IMG/VR virus record: IMGVR_UViG_3300009285_001708
Span: 1-22,569 of that record
Direction: 5' to 3' (one strand)
Source: a virus
DNA length: 22,569 nucleotides
Position 1 is the first letter of the stretch. Every line of letters starts with the position of its first letter. The notes under the pieces were generated by a model, which was not told the origin of the DNA, made no database searches, and saw nothing but the letters and a program-made list of their open reading frames with translations. Position numbers and translations under genes: made by a program. Positions 15,078-21,868 of this stretch are shown here, one piece after another.

Positions 15078-16075
15078 ACTTCGTTTGTTCTCGCAAAATC
15101 TTTGCAAATATCTTTGATTATATCTGATAAAGAATACTTGTAGTCCCATTCGGGATAGTCTTTTCTGAACTTTGATACATCGTGAACATCATACTGCCTG
15201 TCGCCCTCACGCCCCTCGTGCAATTCGTATGTGCATTTTTTGCCCGTTGCTTTTTCGATAAGGTCTACGGCTTCCAATACAGATACCGAACGGTCGTATC
15301 CGCCTCCCATGTTGTATACAGCGGCGACCTTAGGGTTTTGTATGAAGTACCAGAATGCGTTTACTAGGTCGTATGCGTGTATCTGGTCGCGCACCTGCTT
15401 TCCCTTGTAGCCGAAAATCTTGTACGTCTTTCCTTCCTTGATGCACTTTGCGAGATACGCGAGAAACCCGTGATACTCCGCTCCCTGATGGTTCCTACCC
15501 GTGATACACCCGCAACGAAAACACACGGTTTTCATGCCGAAGTAATTACCATATTCCTGCACATAAATATCTGCGGCGGTTTTTGAGCAACCGAACAATG
15601 ACCGCTTGCCGGCAAAATCCAACCCCAGTTCCTCACCGTATGGAAATAATGAACCATACCGAGTAGGAAACTCGGCACAGTCCCTTTTCATATTTTCCCC
15701 GTATACCTTGTCCGTACTCACATAGACAAATACGGCACTGGGACTGTACTTGCGGGTAGCCTCTAATAGAATAAGCGTCGCACGAGCGTTTATGTCGAAA
15801 TCTGTTAAAGGCTCCCGCCTCGCCCAATCGTGTGAGGGTTGAGCGGCGGCGTGAATTACGGCATCAAATGGGCCTTTCGTTTCAAATAACTGATAAACTT
15901 CTGTATCATTTCTGATATCCAAATTAATGTCTACGGGCTGTTCGGGTGTCCCGAAAAGCTTCGAGCGCATGTTGTTATCCACCCCGATGACTTCCCACTC
16001 CTTATCTGCAAAGAACTTCATCGCCTCCGAACCAACAAGCCCCGAACTTCCTGTAATAAGTACCTTCATACTCAT
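15065..16075 (-). CDS. SDR epimerase, CDP-paratose/tyvelose 2-epimerase-like
   Basis: A 336-residue extended SDR protein. ATG 16075 overlaps the small upstream gene's stop as ATGA. The Rossmann motif is TGSSGLVGS (8-16). VSTDKVYG (119-126), SLFGCSKTAAD (159-169) and GKQVRDQIHAYDLV (225-238) match the RfbE/tyvelose-epimerase branch, including the conserved KQVRD. The usual catalytic Tyr of YxxxK is Phe161 here, with K165 kept. I recall LFGxSK in related proteins, so this may be typical of a subfamily rather than damage. The likely substrate is a nucleotide-activated 3,6-dideoxyhexose or another deoxysugar from the neighbouring dehydratases. The next gene encodes the 3-dehydratase. Confidence 0.82.
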   Translation of the reverse strand: MSMKVLITGSSGLVGSEAMKFFADKEWEVIGVDNNMRSKLFGTPEQPVDINLDIRNDTEVYQLFETKGPFDAVIHAAAQPSHDWARREPLTDFDINARATLILLEATRKYSPSAVFVYVSTDKVYGENMKRDCAEFPTRYGSLFPYGEELGLDFAGKRSLFGCSKTAADIYVQEYGNYFGMKTVCFRCGCITGRNHQGAEYHGFLAYLAKCIKEGKTYKIFGYKGKQVRDQIHAYDLVNAFWYFIQNPKVAAVYNMGGGYDRSVSVLEAVDLIEKATGKKCTYELHEGREGDRQYDVHDVSKFRKDYPEWDYKYSLSDIIKDICKDFARTNEVCVQ

Positions 16076-16236
16076 TCGCGCATTAGCATTTTCTGTTGGT
16101 GTAAACCTGATTTGGTATACCAAAACGGTTTATCGTAATTCGGCAAACCACGGGACTCACGCCATTCTCTGTCAGCCGATACAAGCGCCTGCCACTGTTC
16201 GTTTCCCCTGTTCCCGTATCGGGTACGAAGTCTCAT
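16072..16236 (-). CDS. Conserved-looking 54-residue protein between GT11 and epimerase
   Basis: ATG 16236 to TGA 16072-16074. Both ends overlap the neighbours as ATGA: the start overlaps the GT11 stop and the stop overlaps the epimerase start. This is strong evidence for a real, coupled gene. The product begins MRLRTRYGNRGNEQWQAL and includes ADREWRESRGLPNYD and KPFWYTKSGLHQQK. It is polar and aromatic-rich, with no membrane segment or Cys. I do not recognise it. A small partner of a sugar enzyme is one guess. Confidence 0.72.
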   Translation of the reverse strand: MRLRTRYGNRGNEQWQALVSADREWRESRGLPNYDKPFWYTKSGLHQQKMLMRE

Positions 16237-16823
16237 ATCTGTATCCATTCATCGAGTAATTCCGTCCTTTGTATACCGTCAATAAACCAGTTTTTTGGAG
16301 TCACTATTGTCGGCTTGTGCGGGTTCAAAAATGCCGCCCACCATGAAAATGACGAGTTCGCCATGATAATGCCTTTGCACGACGCCATGAGGTTCATGTC
16401 CTCAGTCTCGTCCTCGTTCCACGGTGCTAGTTCCCATTTGATACCCAACACATCAAGATTCTTTTCACACCAAAGTCGGTCGCTTTCATCTTGTGAATCG
16501 TCTTGTCTATCTCGGCAAAATACTAAGAAAGTATCATTTGGGAACATCCGCACCGCGTTTTTGTAATAGTCGGTCTCCCAAAGGTTCACATGGAAGTTGT
16601 CTGCTTTGAGGTAGTCTCCCCGACGAATATGGAGCGCCACCCTATCTGTCTTACCGATGTTTTCAGAGAAGTATTCGCGTATTTGCTCCGCATGAGACCC
16701 CCAATGTTTCGCGCCCTGTAGGTAAATATCAGGAATCTTCCCGTCGAGTAGTTGACCGATAAGATACGCCTGCTTAAACATGATGTTTCCTAACCCTCCC
16801 ACGCATTGGCGAACTTTACGCAT
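16233..16823 (-). CDS. Alpha-1,2-fucosyltransferase, GT11 family
   Basis: A 196-residue protein from ATG 16823. Longer frames upstream would run into the divergent HNH gene and lie before the conserved start. Family 11 motifs: VGGLGNIMFKQAYL (8-21), VALHIRRGDYL (about 66-76, the GDP-fucose binding HxRRGDY), and IIMANSSFSWWAAFLNP (about 158-174). PKNWF follows. It is shorter than the usual 270-300 residues because the middle is compact, but all motifs are intact. It would move fucose (or a similar GDP sugar) onto a beta-Gal acceptor, the step that makes the H antigen in animals. It has no signal peptide. It is followed by the 54-residue gene. Confidence 0.9.
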   Translation of the reverse strand: MRKVRQCVGGLGNIMFKQAYLIGQLLDGKIPDIYLQGAKHWGSHAEQIREYFSENIGKTDRVALHIRRGDYLKADNFHVNLWETDYYKNAVRMFPNDTFLVFCRDRQDDSQDESDRLWCEKNLDVLGIKWELAPWNEDETEDMNLMASCKGIIMANSSFSWWAAFLNPHKPTIVTPKNWFIDGIQRTELLDEWIQI

Positions 16824-16860
16824 ATTGCATTTCTCCAATATTAGTGCTAACATTATCCAT

Positions 16861-17325
16861 ATGATTGAAGTTGCGTGTTTGACTTGTAAGAAGAGACTCA
16901 TCCGTTCTCCGTCTAAAGTTGAGCCAAGAAACTTTTGTTCTAGCGAATGTTATGCCTTTACAAGAAATAAAGAACTTGAGGAAAAGGGCAGTAAGACACG
17001 CTACACACACGGGCATCGTAAAAATCCTAAGTCCCACTATAGGGCGCTCGCACGATTGCTTGAGAATGACGGACATAAACTTTGGAAAGGTGATAGCGTC
17101 AGTTATCGTGGGCTTCACCAGTGGGTACGACGGAAGAAAGGGAAGCCGTCGGGGTGCGTAAGATGTGGTCGTAGAAGCCATAAGCCAAAGGTCATCCAGT
17201 GGGCGAACATTGACGGGAAGTATCATCGGATGTTGGAGGACTTTGTGTCTCTTTGCGCTTCTTGCCATAAAAATCACGACCTTGCTCTGAAATCCACTCG
17301 GGGTGCGCCAATTGCCATTCGATAG
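16861..17325 (+). CDS. HNH-type endonuclease with N-terminal Zn finger (only plus-strand gene)
   Basis: A 154-residue protein from ATG 16861. An N-terminal C4 finger (C6, C9, C26, C30) is followed by a basic linker. The C-terminal unit has LHQWVRRKKGKPSGCVRCG (85-103), WANIDGKYHRMLEDF and LCASCHKNHD (131-140). This is a pattern I know from phage HNH-like nucleases of the kind that mobilise themselves. It would nick or cut DNA at a target site. It is opposite in direction to all other genes. Residues 111-154, which include the second metal pair, overlap the 3' end of the dehydratase gene by 134 bases. The 37-base gap to the GT11 start has only a weak promoter-like TTGCAT-17 bp-TAACAT. It is probably an inserted selfish gene. 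Confidence 0.82.
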   Translation: MIEVACLTCKKRLIRSPSKVEPRNFCSSECYAFTRNKELEEKGSKTRYTHGHRKNPKSHYRALARLLENDGHKLWKGDSVSYRGLHQWVRRKKGKPSGCVRCGRRSHKPKVIQWANIDGKYHRMLEDFVSLCASCHKNHDLALKSTRGAPIAIR

Positions 17326-18355
17326 TCGCCTGTAATGAGTCCTCAAAACTCTTCGGTGACTTCCAACCAAGGTTAGTTATCTTCGTATTGTCGAGTCCAT
17401 AGTGGGGGTCGTGGCCAGGGCGCACGGAGTGAGTCTCGACCAGCTCATAATCCAACTCTTTCCCCATTTGTTTTGCTATAAGTTGAGCTAATTCGAGGTT
17501 GTCTAACTGCTTATCTCCGCCGATATTGTATCTGTCCGGCCTGTCCGCCATGTTCGGAATATGAATGTGCGGCTTGGTATTTTTCAGGAGAAACAAAACC
17601 GCGTCTGCGAAATTACGGGAATGAATATACGAGCGGGAACCTATCTTCCCTATTTGACCGTGAATCAAAGCTCTTTTCCCTTCCATAAGCCACTTTTGTA
17701 CCATCACTGGGAACTTGGACGCTTGTTGTAATTCCGCAAAATTATTCATTGTATTGGTGATGATGAGCGGGACTCCGTAAGTTCTCCAGTAAGAAATCGC
17801 AATCGCCTCTTGGCACGCTTTTGATGCGGCATATGGGTTACTTGGTACAATCGCGTCCCACTCTTTTGTCTTCGGGGCATCCTTGGCTTCTATCGGCCCA
17901 TACACTTCGTCAGTTGAGATTTGTAGGAATACTTCGGGCTTTATCTCCCGTGCGTATTCCAAAAGGTTGATAGTCAGGTTGACATTATTGGTTATGAACG
18001 GAACAGGGTCTTTGATTGACGCTTCGACATCGGACAGTGATGCCATCGAGATTATGTAATCTATCGGGCCGATGAAGTCTTTAGTAAGTGGGGAAAACGG
18101 CGCATTGAGGTCATGCGTGACAACCACGAGGCGATGCAACCACTCGGGATGCTCTTTTGTTATTTCACGAACGCGGTCGCACCATCCTTTGTGTCGGAAT
18201 GAGTCAATGCCGACAATTTCCCAGTCTGTGTTATGAAAAATGTGCGCTAAGAAATGCACCGCAATACTTCCGCCTATGCCGGTTAGGAGGCAACGGCGCG
18301 GAGACGCTTTCTCTTTAACCAATTTTTGTGGAGATTCGCGTGGCACTTGGAACAT
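17192..18355 (-). CDS. NDP-sugar 4,6-dehydratase, extended SDR family
   Basis: A 387-residue frame from ATG 18355. The domain proper starts near RRCLLTGIGGSIAVHF (21-36), a Rossmann motif with the third Gly changed to Ala. The catalytic TDE of 4,6-dehydratases is in ISTDEVYG (147-153), and YxxxK is YAASK (175-179). GSRSYIHSRNFADAV (239-253) and YNIGG (276-280) also fit RmlB-like enzymes. It makes 4-keto-6-deoxyhexose, the substrate for the 3-dehydratase. Both ends look altered: residues 1-19 are an off-frame reading of an HNH ORF, and residues past about 355 are antisense to the plus-strand HNH gene. A TTG at 18322 may be the real start. The sugar nucleotide is unknown. Confidence 0.87.
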   Translation of the reverse strand: MFQVPRESPQKLVKEKASPRRCLLTGIGGSIAVHFLAHIFHNTDWEIVGIDSFRHKGWCDRVREITKEHPEWLHRLVVVTHDLNAPFSPLTKDFIGPIDYIISMASLSDVEASIKDPVPFITNNVNLTINLLEYAREIKPEVFLQISTDEVYGPIEAKDAPKTKEWDAIVPSNPYAASKACQEAIAISYWRTYGVPLIITNTMNNFAELQQASKFPVMVQKWLMEGKRALIHGQIGKIGSRSYIHSRNFADAVLFLLKNTKPHIHIPNMADRPDRYNIGGDKQLDNLELAQLIAKQMGKELDYELVETHSVRPGHDPHYGLDNTKITNLGWKSPKSFEDSLQATIEWQLAHPEWISEQGRDFYGKKRKETQSPPTSDDTSRQCSPTG

Positions 18356-18564
18356 AATACTTGTAAATTATCTAAGCAGTTATTGTCTCTGTTTTTGTCC
18401 TTATGGTGGACGTGGATTTTATTTCCCCAATTGCCTCTGATACCACAAAGTTCACAAATTGGTGTACGTTCCCTAGCAACCCTTTTTGCGTAAGAACCTT
18501 TCCCACCAGTAAAACTCCAAACGCTTTGGTCTACTTTCCATATTTTTTCAGGAGGTAGGTAGTT
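18283..18564 (-). pseudogene. HNH endonuclease frame without a usual start codon
   Basis: An open frame between a stop at 18565-18567 and TAA at 18283-18285 encodes a clear HNH unit: CELCG, then IHVHHKDKNRDNNCLDNLQ, then LCSKCHANLH. The metal-binding pairs and the HH...N...H pattern are intact. No ATG, GTG or TTG is present in frame before the finger; only ATA at 18541-18543. An ATG at 18539-18541 is one base out of frame. Removing one A from the AAA at 18535-18537 would join it to the HNH frame (start MEVDQSVWSF). It may be a recent one-base frameshift, an assembly error or a gene with a rare start. It overlaps the GT2 stop and the start of the 4,6-dehydratase gene. Confidence 0.65.
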
Positions 18565-19127
18565 TCATTTTGTTTGTCAATAGAGGATATCGTATGAGTC
18601 AGTCTATCAGTCCTTTCTGTGATTACAAGCCCAAAATCCTCGTTAATGTGGGGATAATCGTATTTTAGGAAAAGGCGATAGTAGAGGTCACAATCAACGA
18701 GCCACTGTAACGGTTCCTCAAAAAGAAGGGCTTTATCTTTCCGCATGGAAAGGGTTGAGACCGAGCCAAGACGGTTATTGCCTATATATATATCGTCAGT
18801 CCACTTTGGCTGATGTGGATTGCAAATCTTGTTCTCAATGTCATGCACACAGGCGGTAATCTGCCAATCCGAGTTTTCTATCCCTTTCACAATGTTCTCC
18901 AATGCCATGCCATGGGCAAAATAGTCGTCCATTTGTAGCATTTGGATGTATTCTCCTTTGGCTTTGGTTATTGCGGCGTTGTGGTTGCGGGCGAATTGCC
19001 CCTCTTTTGTTAGGACAACTTCGTAATCTTTATATGTTTGTGCGTCTACCGATGCAAGTAGGCGCGATAGGAAAAATGCTGTCCTAGGAGTGTCGTGATA
19101 GGGAATGCAGATACTAATTTTGGCCAT
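18531..19127 (-). CDS. Glycosyltransferase family 2 (short)
   Basis: A 198-residue protein. I use ATG 19127 (MAKISICIPYHDT), which overlaps the previous GT gene by 14 bases. The longer frame is an extension into that gene. GT-A start SICIPYHDTP (5-14), FARNHNAAITKAKGEYI (45-61), and an acidic metal site QMDDYF with D67 and D68 follow the GT2 pattern; the DxD is reduced to DD. WLVDCDLYYRLF is the acceptor-side motif. It transfers one sugar from a nucleotide donor to an unknown acceptor. At its end it meets the HNH frame. Confidence 0.85.
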   Translation of the reverse strand: MAKISICIPYHDTPRTAFFLSRLLASVDAQTYKDYEVVLTKEGQFARNHNAAITKAKGEYIQMLQMDDYFAHGMALENIVKGIENSDWQITACVHDIENKICNPHQPKWTDDIYIGNNRLGSVSTLSMRKDKALLFEEPLQWLVDCDLYYRLFLKYDYPHINEDFGLVITERTDRLTHTISSIDKQNETTYLLKKYGK

Positions 19128-19824
19128 GTATCGTGTTCTCTTTAGCGAGGTCTTTAGGCAAAATGTGCGGAAAGTCCTTGTGGATTTGTCCCCACAACTC
19201 TTTACTGTGTTTAAGAGAATCTTGCCACATAGAATCAGTCTTTGTCCTATAAAGAACAAGCGGTTGCGGAATTGTGACAATTTTTTTCCCACGAGTTAGT
19301 AAATCGAACCACAGGTGGTAATCTTCCCACCCTCCCAGTGCGTCCATGCGTGGAGAGTACCCGCCCACTTCTTGCAAGGCAGAGCGTTTTATCATTGAGA
19401 AATAGCCGATACGGTTTCCTACCCTGAAATCATCTATTGTGGGACTTGCCATGAGGGTGACGGTTTCGCTCGACGTGCCGAATGTTTTGAGTGATGGGGC
19501 AATAACATCGGCTTGCGTTGCTTTTGCGACACGCACCAATTCCTTTACACAGTCTTCGAGAAGAATGTCGTCCGCATCCAGTGGCAAGAAATACTGTCCT
19601 CGCATCGCCATGATTGCGCTATTTCTCGCACTCGCTAGACCCTTGTTCACTTGTTCAATGAGTTTGACGGGATACTTCTTTGCTATTTCGCTTGTGTAAT
19701 CCGGTGAACCATCGTTGACGACAATCACCTCTATGTTTTTATACGTCTGGTTGAGTGCAGATTCTATGGCGTCGGGCAGATATTCCGCCTGCTTGTAACA
19801 TGGAATCGCAACAGTTACTTTCAT
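19114..19824 (-). CDS. Glycosyltransferase family 2
   Basis: A 236-residue protein. ATG 19824 overlaps the GT6 stop as ATGA. VTVAIPCYKQAEYLPDAIES (3-22) and VIVVNDGSPD (33-42) are the nucleotide-binding start of GT2. The DxD is PLDADD (81-86), and GGWEDYHLWF (164-173) is the ED motif with the likely catalytic Asp. All are intact. The length is that of a bare catalytic domain, with no membrane helix. The sugar donor and acceptor cannot be read from the sequence. It is the second gene of the transcript that starts at the promoter near 20900. Confidence 0.9.
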   Translation of the reverse strand: MKVTVAIPCYKQAEYLPDAIESALNQTYKNIEVIVVNDGSPDYTSEIAKKYPVKLIEQVNKGLASARNSAIMAMRGQYFLPLDADDILLEDCVKELVRVAKATQADVIAPSLKTFGTSSETVTLMASPTIDDFRVGNRIGYFSMIKRSALQEVGGYSPRMDALGGWEDYHLWFDLLTRGKKIVTIPQPLVLYRTKTDSMWQDSLKHSKELWGQIHKDFPHILPKDLAKENTIHGQN

Positions 19825-20882
19825 ACTTTCTTCATATCCATTTGGTGAGGTTGGCCGCTCCCGGGACATCTGACCACCCTATGAATCACGTGGCCGGGTA
19901 CGTCAAATATGTCATGACACGTCGGACATTCAAACGGTTGATGTTGCTGTGAGGCAGGCAATCCGCCTATTATTTCGTTGAGGTGCTTTCCGCCCTCTTT
20001 TGAAAGAGAAAAGGGTTTTGTGAGTGTGATAATCTTTGGCTTTAACTTCCGTCCCCAACGAGGCTCGTAATACTCCTTGATGAGCGAGTCGGGATGTATG
20101 TATTCTGGCCCCAGCACGATAATTTTCGTACCAAGAATCGGCCCTTTCTTGTCGAACATGTACTTGTTCCAATGGCTTTCATCATTCCAAATGGCCGTAT
20201 AATTTTGGTTGAAATCTTTATCTATGCTATCGCGCATTACTTTCATTGCTTTGATAAATTCCTTTGTAATGCCTCCTTGGAATCCGCCAGCGAGGTATAA
20301 CGGCTTGAAACGCGGTTTTCCGCCCTTGGCCATAATGTCTTGTGGAGTGCCTGCTTTTTGTGTTGCCTCGTCCACAATCTGCCCTAGGCGGGGAATGAAC
20401 GACGCTGAGTTGACGTTGGGTTCATATGGGGGGATGAACGTGGGGTTCAAGTCATACATCGGGTGGAGGGCGACAGTTAGGTCTTCTCCGAGAATCTCGT
20501 CGCTTATTTTATCCACAACGCGCATGTCGGCGTCGAGATAAAAAACATAATCGTAGTCCTTGAGCTTCTCTTCCTGTTGGAGAAAGAGGTGATAACGCAT
20601 TAGTGTAGGATGCGGCCACTCAATAGGCTCGGTGGGGATTACAGTCACGTCCTTTAGTTCGTTTTCCGGCATATCAGACCACACAAAGTAGTCCACCTTG
20701 TGTTGCGGCAAAAAGTTAGTCTTACAATCTTGCACCACTTGTTTGAGATATGGCCAATACCGCTCGTTTAGGCTTATGAAAAGCAATGCAACTCGCTTTC
20801 TCTCGGAGAATTGAATATCAAGCCCATCATCATTCACCTCAATATTTTTAATGTACTTTCCTTTTGGTAGTGGTACTTTCAT
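19821..20882 (-). CDS. Glycosyltransferase family 6 (ABO / alpha-Gal transferase-like) with C-terminal Zn-ribbon-like tail
   Basis: A 353-residue protein from ATG 20882. A longer frame upstream would cross the promoter, so this start is preferred. GT6 motifs in order: PTLMRYHLFLQ (92-102), YVFYLDADMRVV (112-123, a true DxD at 117-119), LHP (139-141), YLAGGFQGG (196-204) and AIWNDESHWNKYM (230-242, the WHDESHLNKY motif of A/B transferases). LGPEYIHPD follows. The enzyme would add alpha-Gal or alpha-GalNAc. From about residue 291 there is an unusual tail with CPTC (319-322) and a later Cys (339) plus His, like part of a zinc ribbon. Most bacterial GT6 proteins I recall have NxN, not DxD, which makes this closer to the animal and cyanophage forms. 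Confidence 0.88.
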   Translation of the reverse strand: MKVPLPKGKYIKNIEVNDDGLDIQFSERKRVALLFISLNERYWPYLKQVVQDCKTNFLPQHKVDYFVWSDMPENELKDVTVIPTEPIEWPHPTLMRYHLFLQQEEKLKDYDYVFYLDADMRVVDKISDEILGEDLTVALHPMYDLNPTFIPPYEPNVNSASFIPRLGQIVDEATQKAGTPQDIMAKGGKPRFKPLYLAGGFQGGITKEFIKAMKVMRDSIDKDFNQNYTAIWNDESHWNKYMFDKKGPILGTKIIVLGPEYIHPDSLIKEYYEPRWGRKLKPKIITLTKPFSLSKEGGKHLNEIIGGLPASQQHQPFECPTCHDIFDVPGHVIHRVVRCPGSGQPHQMDMKKV

Positions 20883-20888
20883 GTCTGC

Positions 20889-20915
20889 ATTATACGATAA
20901 TCCTGATAATGTCAA
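20889..20915 (-). promoter_or_regulatory. Strong sigma-70-type promoter for the glycosylation genes, leaderless start predicted
   Basis: Minus-strand TTGACA (20915-20910), a 15-bp spacer, and TATAAT (20894-20889): both hexamers are perfect consensus. The spacer is two bases shorter than ideal. The seventh base after the -10 is the A of the GT6 ATG at 20882, so the mRNA may start with the AUG itself. On the plus strand, GATAAT occurs twice (20896-20901 and 20905-20910), nine bases apart, and may be an operator. Confidence 0.72.
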
Positions 20916-20938
20916 CTGATGCCGGTACTCATATCTCG

Positions 20939-21280
20939 TTAGGTGAGGGATTTGATGTTGGCATCGGGACTTTGATATAAGTATCTTCCTTTGTCGAAAC
21001 CTTCTTTGTGCGCCCTTTTCCCCTCCTCTTTCAGACACTCAATGAGGAATTGTTTATGTTCGGCGCGGATTTGAATGCCTATGGCACAATCGTCGCAACC
21101 TGCCGCACGGCCGATTGAATCACTATTCTTATCTGGCCCGTCACTGCCGAACCTCTCATCAAACCGCGCCAAGTATGTGGAGTGGGGATTGTGGCAGGGA
21201 CAGTCTTTGTCATGGCAATAGTCGTGCTTGGAATAGTCAGGACACTTTAAGCACTTCTCGCAACAAGGTTTAGTCTCCAT
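20939..21280 (-). CDS. Cys-rich protein, unknown function
   Basis: A 113-residue protein from ATG 21280, overlapping the HNH stop by 11 bases. The first 33 residues hold nine Cys and two or more His (KPCCEKCLKC, then HDYCHDKDCPCHNPH), which would bind one or two zinc ions. GCDDC (about 61-65) adds another pair. The C-terminal half is helical and basic (HKQFLIECLKEEGKRAHKEG). Such Cys-rich proteins are common in phage early regions without known role. It lies just upstream of the promoter, so it ends the small early-like cluster. Confidence 0.75.
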   Translation of the reverse strand: METKPCCEKCLKCPDYSKHDYCHDKDCPCHNPHSTYLARFDERFGSDGPDKNSDSIGRAAGCDDCAIGIQIRAEHKQFLIECLKEEGKRAHKEGFDKGRYLYQSPDANIKSLT

Positions 21281-21695
21281 ATTTGTAGCGAGGCATCTTC
21301 TTATCAGTAATTCCTATTTTTCTCCGTGCCTTGAAAGAACGGTCGGCGTAACAGCGTTTGCAGTGACGTGTTTTCCTACCCAACTTGTCAGTGTGAATCC
21401 TTGTATTCTCTGCCGTGAATAAGTGCCCCCACATGCACGAATTACTCCTAGCGTTTCTTGCGGAGATTGCCTCACCACGCATCACGTTGTCTTTGAGAGA
21501 GACTAGTTCAAGATGCTGTGGATTAACGCACGAATGGTTGCGGCATAAGTGGTCGCACACCTTCTTCATTGGGATATTTCGGCCTGATAAAGCAACCGCT
21601 AGCCTGTGTGCAAACTGCTGTTTTCCGTTAATAAGAATCACGCCGTAACCTCGCTTGTTCTTCCTACCCCGCCACTCAATACATGCTGTTTCCAT
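21270..21695 (-). CDS. HNH homing endonuclease (HNH_3 type)
   Basis: A 141-residue protein from ATG 21695. CIEWRGRKNKRGYGVILING (5-24, in parts) and FAHRLAVALSG lead to the HNH core: VCDHLCRNHSCVNPQHLELVS (in parts), with C-D-H, C, C and P-x-H-L. The C-terminal part, CMWGHLFTAENTRI and CKRCYADRSFKARR, is a Zn-binding and basic DNA-binding end often seen in phage HNH proteins of this type. It would nick a specific DNA site and spread its own gene. It is the third HNH-type ORF of the window, and unlike the one at 18283-18564 it is complete. Confidence 0.88.
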   Translation of the reverse strand: METACIEWRGRKNKRGYGVILINGKQQFAHRLAVALSGRNIPMKKVCDHLCRNHSCVNPQHLELVSLKDNVMRGEAISARNARSNSCMWGHLFTAENTRIHTDKLGRKTRHCKRCYADRSFKARRKIGITDKKMPRYKYGD

Positions 21696-21703
21696 ATCTT
21701 GTT

Positions 21704-21712
21704 ATTGTAGCA
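21704..21712 (-). promoter_or_regulatory. Possible extended -10 promoter before the HNH gene
   Basis: Minus-strand TGC-TACAAT (21712-21704) forms an extended -10 element. No good -35 is found 17 bases upstream. The ATG of the HNH gene begins only eight bases after the hexamer, so any transcript would have almost no leader, as at the promoter near 20900. Confidence 0.4.
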
Positions 21713-21751
21713 CACCCTCGCAACACTTCTTCTCTGTGGTGTAGGGGGAGG

Positions 21752-21868
21752 TCATAGGAAGATAAGAGCGCCTGCAAGGGTGAAAATAAACAGCGTAATA
21801 GCTATTATTACCATGCCAATACCATTCAGCATGTGGCCGTAGTTTTCTGGTTCAAAAAAGAATTTCAT
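21752..21868 (-). CDS. Small single-pass membrane protein, 38 residues
   Basis: ATG 21868 overlaps the previous stop as ATGA. The product starts MKFFFEPENYGHMLNG and continues with one hydrophobic helix of about 20 residues that ends at the C-terminus (MVIIAITLFIFTLAGALIFL). It is likely an inner-membrane peptide. Possible roles include lysis, superinfection exclusion or host control, none supported by a motif. A 56-base gap follows before the HNH gene. Confidence 0.68.
   Translation of the reverse strand: MKFFFEPENYGHMLNGIGMVIIAITLFIFTLAGALIFL

Noticed and set aside
16072-16236. Apparent frameshift in the 54-residue gene
   Set aside because: A first reading had one extra G. Recounting the bases at 16211-16220 gives a single intact frame of 55 codons including the stop.
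16816-17370. A 184-residue minus-strand frame opposite the plus-strand HNH gene
   Set aside because: It has no recognisable motif and reads against the Zn-finger and HNH residues of the plus strand, which are a clear match to a known type.
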